From Bacteroidales bacterium (GTDB lineage Bacteria > Bacteroidota > Bacteroidia > Bacteroidales > UBA932), in assembly GCA_017527625.1 (NCBI GenBank), contig JAFXPV010000126.1, positions 1 through 46,939 of the forward strand: a stretch of 46,939 bases of DNA, read 5' to 3'. A program made the position numbers and the translations under genes. Of the stretch, positions 15,805 through 23,286 are shown one piece after another (position 1 is the stretch's first letter; every line of letters begins with the position of its first letter). Under the pieces are notes generated by a model. The model searched no databases, was not told the DNA's origin, and saw nothing but the letters and a program-made list of their open reading frames with translations.

Positions 15805-15837
15805 TTTGTGAAATATGCAAAAAGAGTTTTACCTTTG
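15805..15837 (+). promoter_or_regulatory. Promoter of the ilv operon
   Basis: TTTG (15805-15808), a 21-base spacer, and TACCTTTG (15830-15837): an exact match to both Bacteroidota boxes. Transcription should start near 15843, about 24 nt before the leader-peptide ATG and about 180 nt before ilvD. Confidence 0.75.
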
Positions 15838-15866
15838 TGACCAGAACCGTTAAGCAAGGATTCACA

Positions 15867-15944
15867 ATGCAGACCGCCATCATTAACAGCATCCGACTCG
15901 TCCTCACCCTAGACCTGCTGGTGCTGGTCGTGAGCGCCTTGTAA
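15867..15944 (+). CDS. ilv operon leader peptide (attenuation)
   Basis: A 25-residue open frame, [20 protein letters not shown] plus VVSAL, ending in TAA. Fourteen residues are Ile, Leu or Val (3 Ile, 7 Leu, 4 Val), the products of the operon downstream. It starts about 24 nt after the predicted transcription start. Its stop is 2 bases before the antiterminator arm (15947-15959), so a ribosome that reaches the stop would cover that arm, whereas one stalled earlier would leave it free. This is the classic leader-peptide logic; no homologue is claimed and expression is inferred. Confidence 0.8.
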   Translation: MQTAIINSIRLVLTLDLLVLVVSAL

Positions 15945-15946
15945 GC

Positions 15947-15995
15947 AAGAATCCACAACGGAATTATAATATGCAGTTTCACTTGTTGGATTCTT
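15947..15995 (+). promoter_or_regulatory. Antiterminator pairing of the ilv attenuator
   Basis: AAGAATCC (15947-15954) pairs perfectly with GGATTCTT (15988-15995); after a 2-base bulge, AAC (15957-15959) pairs with GTT (15985-15987). The second arm covers the loop and upper 5' stem of the terminator hairpin, so the two structures exclude each other. The first arm lies immediately after the leader stop codon. Confidence 0.7.
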
Positions 15996-16017
15996 TCCGA
16001 TGAGTGAATTTTTTTTT
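15978..16017 (+). terminator. Attenuator terminator upstream of ilvD
   Basis: Arms TTCACTTGTTGG (15978-15989) and CCGATGAGTGAA (15997-16008) pair over 12 positions, three of them G-U, with a 7-base loop and a run of nine Ts (16009-16017). It ends 8 bases before the ilvD ATG, so it can only be a regulated (attenuating) terminator. Confidence 0.78.
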
Positions 16018-16025
16018 AAGAGACT

Positions 16026-17855
16026 ATGAAACTTCGCAGCAGTGTAACGTTTGAGGGGGCAAAGATGGCTGGAGCCAGGGGCCTTTGGAGGGCCAACGGA
16101 ATGGACGACCGCTTCGTCGGCAAGCCCATCATCGCGGTAGTCAACTCCTTCACCCAGTTCGTTCCGGGCCATATGCATCTCCACGAGATCGGCCAGATTG
16201 TAAAGAAGAAAATCGAATCTCTCGGCTGCTTCGCCGCTGAGTTCAACACCATAGCCATAGACGACGGCATCGCGATGGGCCACGGCGGAATGCTCTATTC
16301 CCTCCCGTCACGAGAGATAATAGCCGACAGCGTAGAGTATATGTGCAACGCGCATTGTGCTGACGCGATGATATGTATCTCCAACTGCGACAAGATAACG
16401 CCGGGTATGATGATGGCCGCTATGAGGCTGAACATTCCGGCGGTTTTTGTATCCGGAGGTCCTATGGAAGCCGGTAACGTCGACGGCAAGGACTGCGACC
16501 TGATAGACCTGATGGTGAAGGGCGGAGATCCTGCAACGCCGGCTGACCAGCTGCTGCGCTATGAAAAGACAGCCTGCCCGACCTGCGGCTGCTGCTCGGG
16601 AATGTTCACCGCAAACTCGATGAACAGCCTCACCGAGGCTCTCGGAATGGCCCCTGTCGGCAACGGCAGCATCCTGTCGACCCACAAGTGCCGCCGCGAA
16701 CTCTTCGAGAAGGGAGCGGAGCTGATCGTGAAGCTTGCAAACGATTACTATTTCAAGGATGACGAGAGCGTGCTTCCGCGCGCCATAGCCAACAAGGCTG
16801 CGTTTGAGAATGCGATGTCGCTCGACATAGCGATGGGCGGCTCCACCAACACAGTGCTCCACCTGCTGGCGATAGCCCACGAGGCCGGCGTAGACTTCAC
16901 GATGGCCGACATTGACCGTCTGTCACGCAATGTACCGGTGCTCTGCAAGGTGTCTCCGAGCTACCACTACCACGTCCAGGACGTGAACCGTGCGGGAGGC
17001 ATTATGGCGATCCTCGGCGAACTGGCCAAGGGTGGCCTGCTCCGCACCGACGTGAAGAGGGTGGATTACCCCTCTCTGGCTGCAGCAATCGCCGACAATG
17101 ACGTCAATGCGGCAGTTGGAATGAATACCGCTGCTTTCGTGACAGCTCATCCCAACACCGCCAAGTATCTGGCCGCACCGCTCGGACAGCGTACCGGAGT
17201 CCTCGGAGGCTGCGACAATTACTATAAGGAATTCGACCTCGACCGCAAGGCCGGCTGCATCCGCAGCATCGACAATGCATATATGAAGGACGGCGGACTG
17301 GCGGTGCTCTACGGCAACATCGCTCAGGACGGCTCCATCGTCAAGACTGCCGGCGTCGACGAGAAGATATTCAAGTTCACGGGTCCTGCAGTGGTCTTCG
17401 AAAGCCAGGAAGACGCAGTAGACGGCATCCTCGGCGGCAAGGTGAAGAAGGGAGATGTGGTAGTGATCCGCTACGAAGGCCCTAAAGGCGGCCCCGGAAT
17501 GCAGGAGATGCTCTATCCGACATCTTTCCTGAAGAGTATGCACCTCGGCGCCGAGTGCGCCCTGATCACCGACGGACGATTCTCCGGCGGCACCAGCGGC
17601 CTGTCGATAGGCCACGTATCTCCCGAAGCGGCGAATGAAGGAGCGATAGCCCTCGTCCGCGACGGTGATATGATTGCCATCGACATCCCGGCCAGGAGCA
17701 TCAACGTGTGCGTCAGCGACGAGGAACTCGCCGCCCGCCGCGCAGCAATCAAAGAATACAAACCCGCCCACCGCGACCGCAAGGTCAGCAAGGCCCTCCA
17801 GGCTTATTCGATGCTTGCAGGTTCAGCCGATAAAGGCGGAGTACGAATGATATAG
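16026..17855 (+). CDS. ilvD: Dihydroxy-acid dehydratase
   Basis: 609 residues. It dehydrates 2,3-dihydroxy-isovalerate and -methylvalerate to the 2-oxo acids of valine and isoleucine synthesis. Iron-sulfur cluster ligands are expected in [10 protein letters not shown] and in [13 protein letters not shown]; other family blocks are [26 protein letters not shown] and [22 protein letters not shown]. Full length. It is first structural gene of the ilv operon, directly behind the attenuator, with ilvB 4 bases downstream. Confidence 0.97.
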   Translation: MKLRSSVTFEGAKMAGARGLWRANGMDDRFVGKPIIAVVNSFTQFVPGHMHLHEIGQIVKKKIESLGCFAAEFNTIAIDDGIAMGHGGMLYSLPSREIIADSVEYMCNAHCADAMICISNCDKITPGMMMAAMRLNIPAVFVSGGPMEAGNVDGKDCDLIDLMVKGGDPATPADQLLRYEKTACPTCGCCSGMFTANSMNSLTEALGMAPVGNGSILSTHKCRRELFEKGAELIVKLANDYYFKDDESVLPRAIANKAAFENAMSLDIAMGGSTNTVLHLLAIAHEAGVDFTMADIDRLSRNVPVLCKVSPSYHYHVQDVNRAGGIMAILGELAKGGLLRTDVKRVDYPSLAAAIADNDVNAAVGMNTAAFVTAHPNTAKYLAAPLGQRTGVLGGCDNYYKEFDLDRKAGCIRSIDNAYMKDGGLAVLYGNIAQDGSIVKTAGVDEKIFKFTGPAVVFESQEDAVDGILGGKVKKGDVVVIRYEGPKGGPGMQEMLYPTSFLKSMHLGAECALITDGRFSGGTSGLSIGHVSPEAANEGAIALVRDGDMIAIDIPARSINVCVSDEELAARRAAIKEYKPAHRDRKVSKALQAYSMLAGSADKGGVRMI

Positions 17856-17859
17856 GAAT

Positions 17860-19590
17860 ATGGAAGAGAAAATGATGACCGGCGCCGAGGCGCTTATCAA
17901 CACCATAATAGAAGAAAATGTAGACACGATCTTCGGCTATCCCGGAGGCAGCATCATCCCGTTCTACGACAAGCTTTACGACTATACTGACAAGCTCCGC
18001 CACGTGCTCGTACGTCACGAGCAGGGTGCGGTGCACGCCGCAGAAGGCTATGCGAGGGCGACAGGGCAGGTAGGAGTCTGCGTGGCTACCTCGGGTCCCG
18101 GCGCAACCAACTTCGTCACCGGCATCGCCGATGCAATGATGGACTCGACTCCGATCGTCTGCATCACCGCCCAGGTGGATGCCTCACAGCTTGGAACCAA
18201 CTTTTTCCAGGAGGCCGATATGGTTGGCATCACAACCCCCATCACCAAGTGGAACTACCAGATTTCACGTGCGGAAGACATTCCCATCGTAGTGCCGCAG
18301 GCTTTCCACATCGCCCGCAGCGGCCGTCCGGGGCCTGTGCTCATCAGCATTACCAAGAACGCCCAGGTCGAGAAGTTCCGCTACCGCTACGACCTTAAGG
18401 CTGCCCTCGACCGTATGGTGCAGGTGCCCCGCAGGGACAATATCGAAAAGCGCGATATGAATGTGCAGAAGGCTATCGACCTGCTCAACAAAGCCGAGAA
18501 GCCTCTGATCATCGCGGGACAGGGTGTGCTCATCTCAGGTGCGGAATCAATCCTTGCTGAATGTGCCAACAAAGGCTGCATCCCCGTAGCCTGCACACTG
18601 CTCGGCCGCAGCGCAATGAACTTCCACGACCATTACTACATCGGTATGGTGGGTATGCACGGCAACATTTCGGCGAACGCAATGACCCAGCAGGCGGATG
18701 TGATTCTCGCAGTCGGTATGCGCTTCTCCGACCGTGTCACCGGCAATCCCGGCGGCTATGCCCAGAACGCCCAGATCATCCATATCGACATAGACAAGAC
18801 CGAATTCAACAAGAATATCCAGGTGGACCTCACGATCCACGGAGACGCCCGCCAGATGCTGGAAGCTATCTGCGACGGACTTGTGTTCAAGGACCGTGAG
18901 AACTGGAGGCGCTTCGGATACGAGCAGTACGACAAGGAGAAAGAGAACGTCATCGGCCCTATGCTTGCCAGCAAGAAACTCAATATGGCCCAGGTGGTCG
19001 ACGCCATCAACAGCCATTATATCGAGAAGGTAAGTCCCAAGAGCTACGGCAGCAACGTGGTGCTCGTCACGGACGTTGGCCAGAACCAGATGTTCGCAGC
19101 CCGCTACCTCAAGCTTACGATGAAGACCGGCTGGATTACATCCGGTGGCCTGGGCACTATGGGCTTCGCACTTCCCGCCGCAATCGGAGCCAAGTGCGGC
19201 CGTCCTGATGCCCAGGTTGTGGCAATCGTGGGCGACGGCGGTTTGCAGATGAACATCCAGGAGCTCGGAACCATCCTGCAGAACAACATCGACGTGAAGA
19301 TAGTGCTGCTGAACAACTCATTCCTCGGAATGGTGCGCCAGTGGCAGGATCTGTTCTTCGACAAGCGTTTCTCCCACACGATGCTCGTGAACCCCGACTT
19401 CAGCAAGATATGCGAAGCCTACGAAATCGAGTACCTGAGGATATCGGAACCGTCGCAGCTGGAGGCTGCCATCGACCGTATGGCAGCGTCGAAGGGCGCC
19501 TTCTTCCTCGAGGCGGTGGTGGACCCGACCGCCAACGTATACCCGATGATCCCGGGCGGCAAGACTTTGAATGACCTTATTATAAGATAG
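17860..19590 (+). CDS. ilvB: Acetolactate synthase, large (catalytic) subunit
   Basis: 576 residues. A ThDP-dependent enzyme that joins two pyruvates, or pyruvate and 2-oxobutyrate, at the first shared step of Val/Ile/Leu synthesis. The catalytic Glu lies in LVRHEQGAVHAAEGYARATG; SGPGATNFVTGIADAMMDS and the ThDP/Mg motif GDGGLQMNIQEL...LLNNSFLGMVRQWQ are intact. The ATG at 17860 lies 4 bases after ilvD; an alternative Met is 4 codons further. It is followed 3 bases later by its small subunit. Confidence 0.96.
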   Translation: MEEKMMTGAEALINTIIEENVDTIFGYPGGSIIPFYDKLYDYTDKLRHVLVRHEQGAVHAAEGYARATGQVGVCVATSGPGATNFVTGIADAMMDSTPIVCITAQVDASQLGTNFFQEADMVGITTPITKWNYQISRAEDIPIVVPQAFHIARSGRPGPVLISITKNAQVEKFRYRYDLKAALDRMVQVPRRDNIEKRDMNVQKAIDLLNKAEKPLIIAGQGVLISGAESILAECANKGCIPVACTLLGRSAMNFHDHYYIGMVGMHGNISANAMTQQADVILAVGMRFSDRVTGNPGGYAQNAQIIHIDIDKTEFNKNIQVDLTIHGDARQMLEAICDGLVFKDRENWRRFGYEQYDKEKENVIGPMLASKKLNMAQVVDAINSHYIEKVSPKSYGSNVVLVTDVGQNQMFAARYLKLTMKTGWITSGGLGTMGFALPAAIGAKCGRPDAQVVAIVGDGGLQMNIQELGTILQNNIDVKIVLLNNSFLGMVRQWQDLFFDKRFSHTMLVNPDFSKICEAYEIEYLRISEPSQLEAAIDRMAASKGAFFLEAVVDPTANVYPMIPGGKTLNDLIIR

Positions 19591-19593
19591 AGT

Positions 19594-19836
19594 ATGAAAT
19601 ACAGACTTGAAGCGACTGTAAGCGCGCGCGTAGACATCCTCAACCGCATAACGACCCTTTTCATCCAGAAAGGACTGCCGGTGGAGAGCGTGAACTACAA
19701 AGTGATCGACGACCGTATGGCCAAGGTGGAACTGATATGCTCCGATGCGGACGACATCCGTATGGACCGCATCATCAACCAGGCCGACAATATGGTGGAC
19801 ATCGCGCAGGTGCAGTATACGAAAATGGACAAATAA
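19594..19836 (+). CDS. ilvN: Acetolactate synthase small subunit, short ACT-domain form
   Basis: 80 residues, essentially one ACT domain (YRLEATVSARVDILNRITTLF, GLPVESVNYKV, VDIAQVQYTKM). It would bind the IlvB catalytic subunit and activate it or transmit valine feedback. It is about half the length of typical IlvN/IlvH (about 160-185 residues, with a second C-terminal domain) and is closer in size to E. coli IlvM. The next gene begins 22 bases later, so the short form is not caused by an in-window frameshift that I can see. ilvM would be an equally good symbol. Confidence 0.85.
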   Translation: MKYRLEATVSARVDILNRITTLFIQKGLPVESVNYKVIDDRMAKVELICSDADDIRMDRIINQADNMVDIAQVQYTKMDK

Positions 19837-19858
19837 CAAACTTAATACAGATACTAGA

Positions 19859-20905
19859 ATGGCAGAAATGAATTTTGGCGGCATCGTAGAGCAGGTTGTT
19901 ACACGTGCCGAATTTCCACTTGAAAAAGCTAAAGAAGTATTGGCGAACGAGACCATAGCAGTCCTCGGATATGGCGTCCAGGGCCCTGGCCAGAGCCTCA
20001 ACCTCCGCGACAACGGCTTCAACGTCATCGTCGGACAGCGCAAGGGCGGCAAGAGCTGGGACAAAGCCGTCTCTGACGGCTGGGTTCCGGGCGAGACCCT
20101 TTTTGAAATTGAAGAAGCTTGCGAAAAGGCTACTATCATAGAATTCCTGCTTTCAGACGCAGGTCAGATCAGCGCTTGGCCCACAGTCAAGAAGCACCTG
20201 ACCGCAGGCAAGGCCCTCTACTTCTCACACGGCTTCGCCATCACCTATCAGGACCGCACCGGCATCATCCCTCCGAAGGACGTCGACGTCATTATGTGCG
20301 CCCCCAAGGGTTCAGGCACCTCACTGCGCCGTCTCTTCCTGCAGGGCAGGGGCATCAACTCTTCATACGCCATCTTCCAGGACGCTACCGGAAAGGCTTA
20401 TGAGCGCACCATCGCCCTCGGCGTAGGTATCGGCAGCGGCTACCTCTTCGAGACCACTTTCAAGAGAGAGACATACAGCGACCTTACCGGCGAGCGTGGA
20501 ACATTGATGGGTGCCATCCAGGGTATCTTCGCAGCTCAGTACGACACTCTGCGCGCACACGGCCACACTCCTTCAGAGGCTTTCAACGAGACTGTAGAGG
20601 AGCTCTCACAGAGCCTGCTGCCGCTCGTGGCTGAGAACGGTATGGACTGGATGTATGCCAACTGCTCGACTACTGCCCAGCGCGGCGCCCTCGACTGGTG
20701 GAAGCGCTTCCGCGACGCTACCAAACCCGTATTCGAAGCTCTCTATGAGAGTGTAGCTACAGGCAACGAGGCTCAGATCTCAATCGATTCGAACAGCAAG
20801 CCCGACTACCGCGAAGGTCTTGAGAAAGAGCTCAAGGAAATGCGCGAAAGCGAAATGTGGCAGGCCGGCAAGGTTGTCCGCACACTGCGTCCCGAAAACA
20901 ACTAA
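19859..20905 (+). CDS. ilvC: Ketol-acid reductoisomerase (NADP+)
   Basis: 348 residues. It isomerises and reduces 2-acetolactate or 2-aceto-2-hydroxybutyrate, Mg2+- and NADPH-dependent. The Rossmann motif is VLGYGVQGPGQSLNLRDNG, followed by GQRKGGKSWDKA; the C-terminal catalytic part includes GVGIGSGYLFETTFKRETYSDLTGERG with acidic metal ligands. The ATG at 19859 is the first after the ilvN stop; the open frame extends back inside ilvN but gives no family sequence. Slightly longer than the 330-residue class I form. Confidence 0.95.
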   Translation: MAEMNFGGIVEQVVTRAEFPLEKAKEVLANETIAVLGYGVQGPGQSLNLRDNGFNVIVGQRKGGKSWDKAVSDGWVPGETLFEIEEACEKATIIEFLLSDAGQISAWPTVKKHLTAGKALYFSHGFAITYQDRTGIIPPKDVDVIMCAPKGSGTSLRRLFLQGRGINSSYAIFQDATGKAYERTIALGVGIGSGYLFETTFKRETYSDLTGERGTLMGAIQGIFAAQYDTLRAHGHTPSEAFNETVEELSQSLLPLVAENGMDWMYANCSTTAQRGALDWWKRFRDATKPVFEALYESVATGNEAQISIDSNSKPDYREGLEKELKEMRESEMWQAGKVVRTLRPENN

Positions 20906-20917
20906 ACTTGCAGCCTT

Positions 20918-21937
20918 ATGGTAGATCTTGACTGGAAAAACATAGGCTTCGGATACGTCAAGACGAAATACAACATTCGTTGCGAATATCACGAAGGCAA
21001 ATGGGGAGACCCGTATCTCACAGCTCACGAGTACATCCCTATGCACATTGCTGCTACATCGCTGCACTACGGACAGGAAGTGTTCGAAGGCGCCAAGGTA
21101 TTCCGCGGAGTGGACGGCAAGGCCCGTCTTTTCAGGATCGAGGAGAATGCCAGGCGAATGAAGGCGTCGGCAGAGTATCTGCTGATGGCCGCTCCCCCGG
21201 AGGACCTTTTCATCGAGATGTGCGAGAAGGTCATCCGTGCCAACGCTGAATACTTGCCGCCCTACGGCACCGGCGCCTCTCTGTATGTGCGTCCTCTGCT
21301 TATCGGTATGACTGCCGAGGTGGGAGTGAAGACCGCCCTCGACTATATGTTCCTCATCTTCGTGACCCCGGTAGGCCCGTATTTCAAGAACGGTTTCGCT
21401 CCGATCGACGTGGTGCTTGAGAAACTGCACGACCGTGCGGCTCCCCGCGGCACTGGCCAGGCCAAGGTCGGCGGCAACTATGCCGCCAGCATCCAGGCCG
21501 GCGCCTTCGCCCACGAGAGGGGCTTCTCCAATGAGCTCTACCTCGATGCTGCGGAGCAGAAGTACATCGACGAGTTCGGCGCTGCCAACTTCTTCGCTAT
21601 CAAGGACGCTACCTACATCACTCCGCTGTCAAGGTCGGTGCTCGGTTCCATCACCAACAAGAGCCTGCGCGTCATCGCCGACGACCTCGGGCTCAAGGTT
21701 GAGGACCGTCCGATCGAGTACGAAAAGGAAATCGGAACCTTCGACGAGGTCGGTGCCTGCGGTACTGCAGCCGTGATATCACCTGTAGGCCGTCTTTACG
21801 ACCCCAACAAGGACAAGTGGTACGAGTACGACGCTCCCGGCAAGTACAGCACGATGATGTACCACGCGCTCCAGGACATCCAGTACGGACGCGCTGAGGA
21901 CAAGCACGGCTGGACCAGGGTGATAGAAGGAATCTAA
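20918..21937 (+). CDS. ilvE: Branched-chain amino acid aminotransferase
   Basis: 339 residues, fold-type IV PLP enzyme that aminates the 2-oxo acids to Val, Ile and Leu. The catalytic Lys lies in GTGQAKVGGNYAASI; other blocks are SLHYGQEVFEGAKVFRG, LYVRPLLIGMTAEVGV, NELYLDAAEQKYIDEFGAANFF and ITPLSRSVLGSITNKS. Last gene of the ilv operon; its stop overlaps by 4 bases with the stop of murI on the other strand and no separate terminator hairpin is visible. Confidence 0.95.
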   Translation: MVDLDWKNIGFGYVKTKYNIRCEYHEGKWGDPYLTAHEYIPMHIAATSLHYGQEVFEGAKVFRGVDGKARLFRIEENARRMKASAEYLLMAAPPEDLFIEMCEKVIRANAEYLPPYGTGASLYVRPLLIGMTAEVGVKTALDYMFLIFVTPVGPYFKNGFAPIDVVLEKLHDRAAPRGTGQAKVGGNYAASIQAGAFAHERGFSNELYLDAAEQKYIDEFGAANFFAIKDATYITPLSRSVLGSITNKSLRVIADDLGLKVEDRPIEYEKEIGTFDEVGACGTAAVISPVGRLYDPNKDKWYEYDAPGKYSTMMYHALQDIQYGRAEDKHGWTRVIEGI

Positions 21938-22707
21938 AGCGTCCCGTCGAAGAATTCGCAGGACGATGCCGCAAGGCTCCGGGCGATATCCTTGACCGGG
22001 GCGGTGAAAGCGGTGCTCGAATAGAATTTGCAGCAAGGCGTGCCGTCGTGGCGCGCCTTGACTGTATACAGGCGCTTCGCCTGGAGGGCGACGGCAGGGG
22101 CGGGGTTGACGATCCTGGCCCTGTCTGCCACGATCTTTTTGATGGTATCCTGCAGGAAGGGGTAGTGGGTGCAGCCAAGCACGATGTGGTCGGCACCTTC
22201 CGCGAGCATAGGTTCGATGTATCCTCTCAGCAGGCTTTCAACCTCCGGCGAGTCGAAATCAGCCCTCTCCACGGCCTCGACGAGGCCTTCGCCGATGCGC
22301 TCGATGACCTTCACGTCACCCTTGAAGGTGGCCAGCGTCTTGAGATACAGCGGGCCTTTGAGAGTGCCGGCGGTGGCAAGCACGCCGACGACTCCGCTCT
22401 GCGAATGGAGGATAGCCGGCTTGATGGCTGGCTCCATACCGACGAAGGGCAGGTCGTAGCGCTCCCGCAGGTCTTTGATGGCGGCGGCGGTGGCGGTGTT
22501 GCAGGCCACCACGACGATGTCTGCTCCCTTGTCGATGAGAAAATCCGTCAGCTGCCGCGAGCGTTGCCTTATGAACTCAGGCTCCTTGGGGCCGTAGGGA
22601 CAGTTGCGGCTGTCGCTGAAATAGACATAGCTTTCGGCAGGCATTAGCCTGCTGAGCTCCTTGAAGACGGAAAGTCCGCCGATGCCCGAATCGAAGATGC
22701 CTATCAT
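21934..22707 (-). CDS. murI: Glutamate racemase
   Basis: 257 residues. It supplies D-glutamate for peptidoglycan. The two catalytic cysteines are present, Cys69 in VACNTATAAAI and Cys179 in LGCTHYPFL, and the N-terminal IFDSGIGGLSVFKEL carries the conserved Asp6. The segment normally reading DxARxPYG is DSRNCPYG here. The gene is divergent from the carbonic anhydrase-like gene with only 54 bases between their starts, in which both -7 boxes lie. Confidence 0.95.
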   Translation of the reverse strand: MIGIFDSGIGGLSVFKELSRLMPAESYVYFSDSRNCPYGPKEPEFIRQRSRQLTDFLIDKGADIVVVACNTATAAAIKDLRERYDLPFVGMEPAIKPAILHSQSGVVGVLATAGTLKGPLYLKTLATFKGDVKVIERIGEGLVEAVERADFDSPEVESLLRGYIEPMLAEGADHIVLGCTHYPFLQDTIKKIVADRARIVNPAPAVALQAKRLYTVKARHDGTPCCKFYSSTAFTAPVKDIARSLAASSCEFFDGTL

Positions 22708-22713
22708 ATTCTA

Positions 22714-22721
22714 CAAATTTA
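22714..22721 (-). promoter_or_regulatory. -7 box 6 bases before the murI ATG
   Basis: TAAATTTG on the minus strand matches TAnnTTTG and ends 6 bases before the ATG at 22707; a leaderless or nearly leaderless mRNA is expected. Confidence 0.45.
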
Positions 22722-22733
22722 GCAATTATTCAA

Positions 22734-22741
22734 TACCTTTG
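22734..22741 (+). promoter_or_regulatory. -7 box for the gamma-carbonic anhydrase-like gene
   Basis: TACCTTTG, exact consensus, 20 bases before the ATG at 22762. No clear -33 TTTG. Confidence 0.5.
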
Positions 22742-22761
22742 CGCAGTTTGAAAATATTGCT

Positions 22762-23268
22762 ATGGCTATCATAAGGGAACTGAGAGGCTTTACGCCCAAA
22801 ATAGGCAAGAATTGCTTCATTGCAGAAAATGCATCGATCATAGGTGACGTGACGATGGGCGACGACTGCAGCATCTGGTATTCAGTGGTGCTGCGCGGCG
22901 ACGTCAACACGATAAAGATAGGGGACAGGGTCAACATCCAGGACGGTGCCGTGCTCCATACCCTCTACAACAGGTCGGTAGTGGAGATTGGCAATGACGT
23001 GTCGGTGGGCCACAATGCTGTCATCCACGGCGCCAAGGTCGGCAACAACGTGCTGGTGGGTATGGGAGCCATCCTGATGGACAACGCCGTCATTCCAGAC
23101 AACACTATCATAGCCGCAGGGGCCGTCGTGCTCAGCAACCAGGTTCTCGAGCCGGGCATATATGCGGGAGTTCCCGCCAAGAAGGTGAAGGATGCCAGCG
23201 AAGCCATAGCCGAAGCGGCCCACAAGAATGCCCAGGGCTATCTTCTCTACAAGACCTGGTACGAATAG
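22762..23268 (+). CDS. Gamma-carbonic anhydrase family protein (left-handed beta-helix)
   Basis: 168 residues made of hexapeptide repeats ([LIV]GxxxxI pattern) typical of the YrdA/PaaY/CaiE branch of gamma-carbonic anhydrases. The three zinc-binding histidines are present: His66 (AVLHTLYN), His84 and His89 (SVGHNAVIHG). The GIYAGVPAKKVKD motif near the end is also typical. A trimer is expected. Carbonic anhydrase activity has not been shown for many members of this branch, so substrate remains open. Confidence 0.9.
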   Translation: MAIIRELRGFTPKIGKNCFIAENASIIGDVTMGDDCSIWYSVVLRGDVNTIKIGDRVNIQDGAVLHTLYNRSVVEIGNDVSVGHNAVIHGAKVGNNVLVGMGAILMDNAVIPDNTIIAAGAVVLSNQVLEPGIYAGVPAKKVKDASEAIAEAAHKNAQGYLLYKTWYE

Positions 23269-23286
23269 ACTGCCGCAAATTCAGGA

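Noticed and set aside
15764..15982. N-terminal extension of LeuA by 73 residues
   Set aside because: It would be antisense to the ilv leader and span both promoters; LeuA proteins start close to [10 protein letters not shown].
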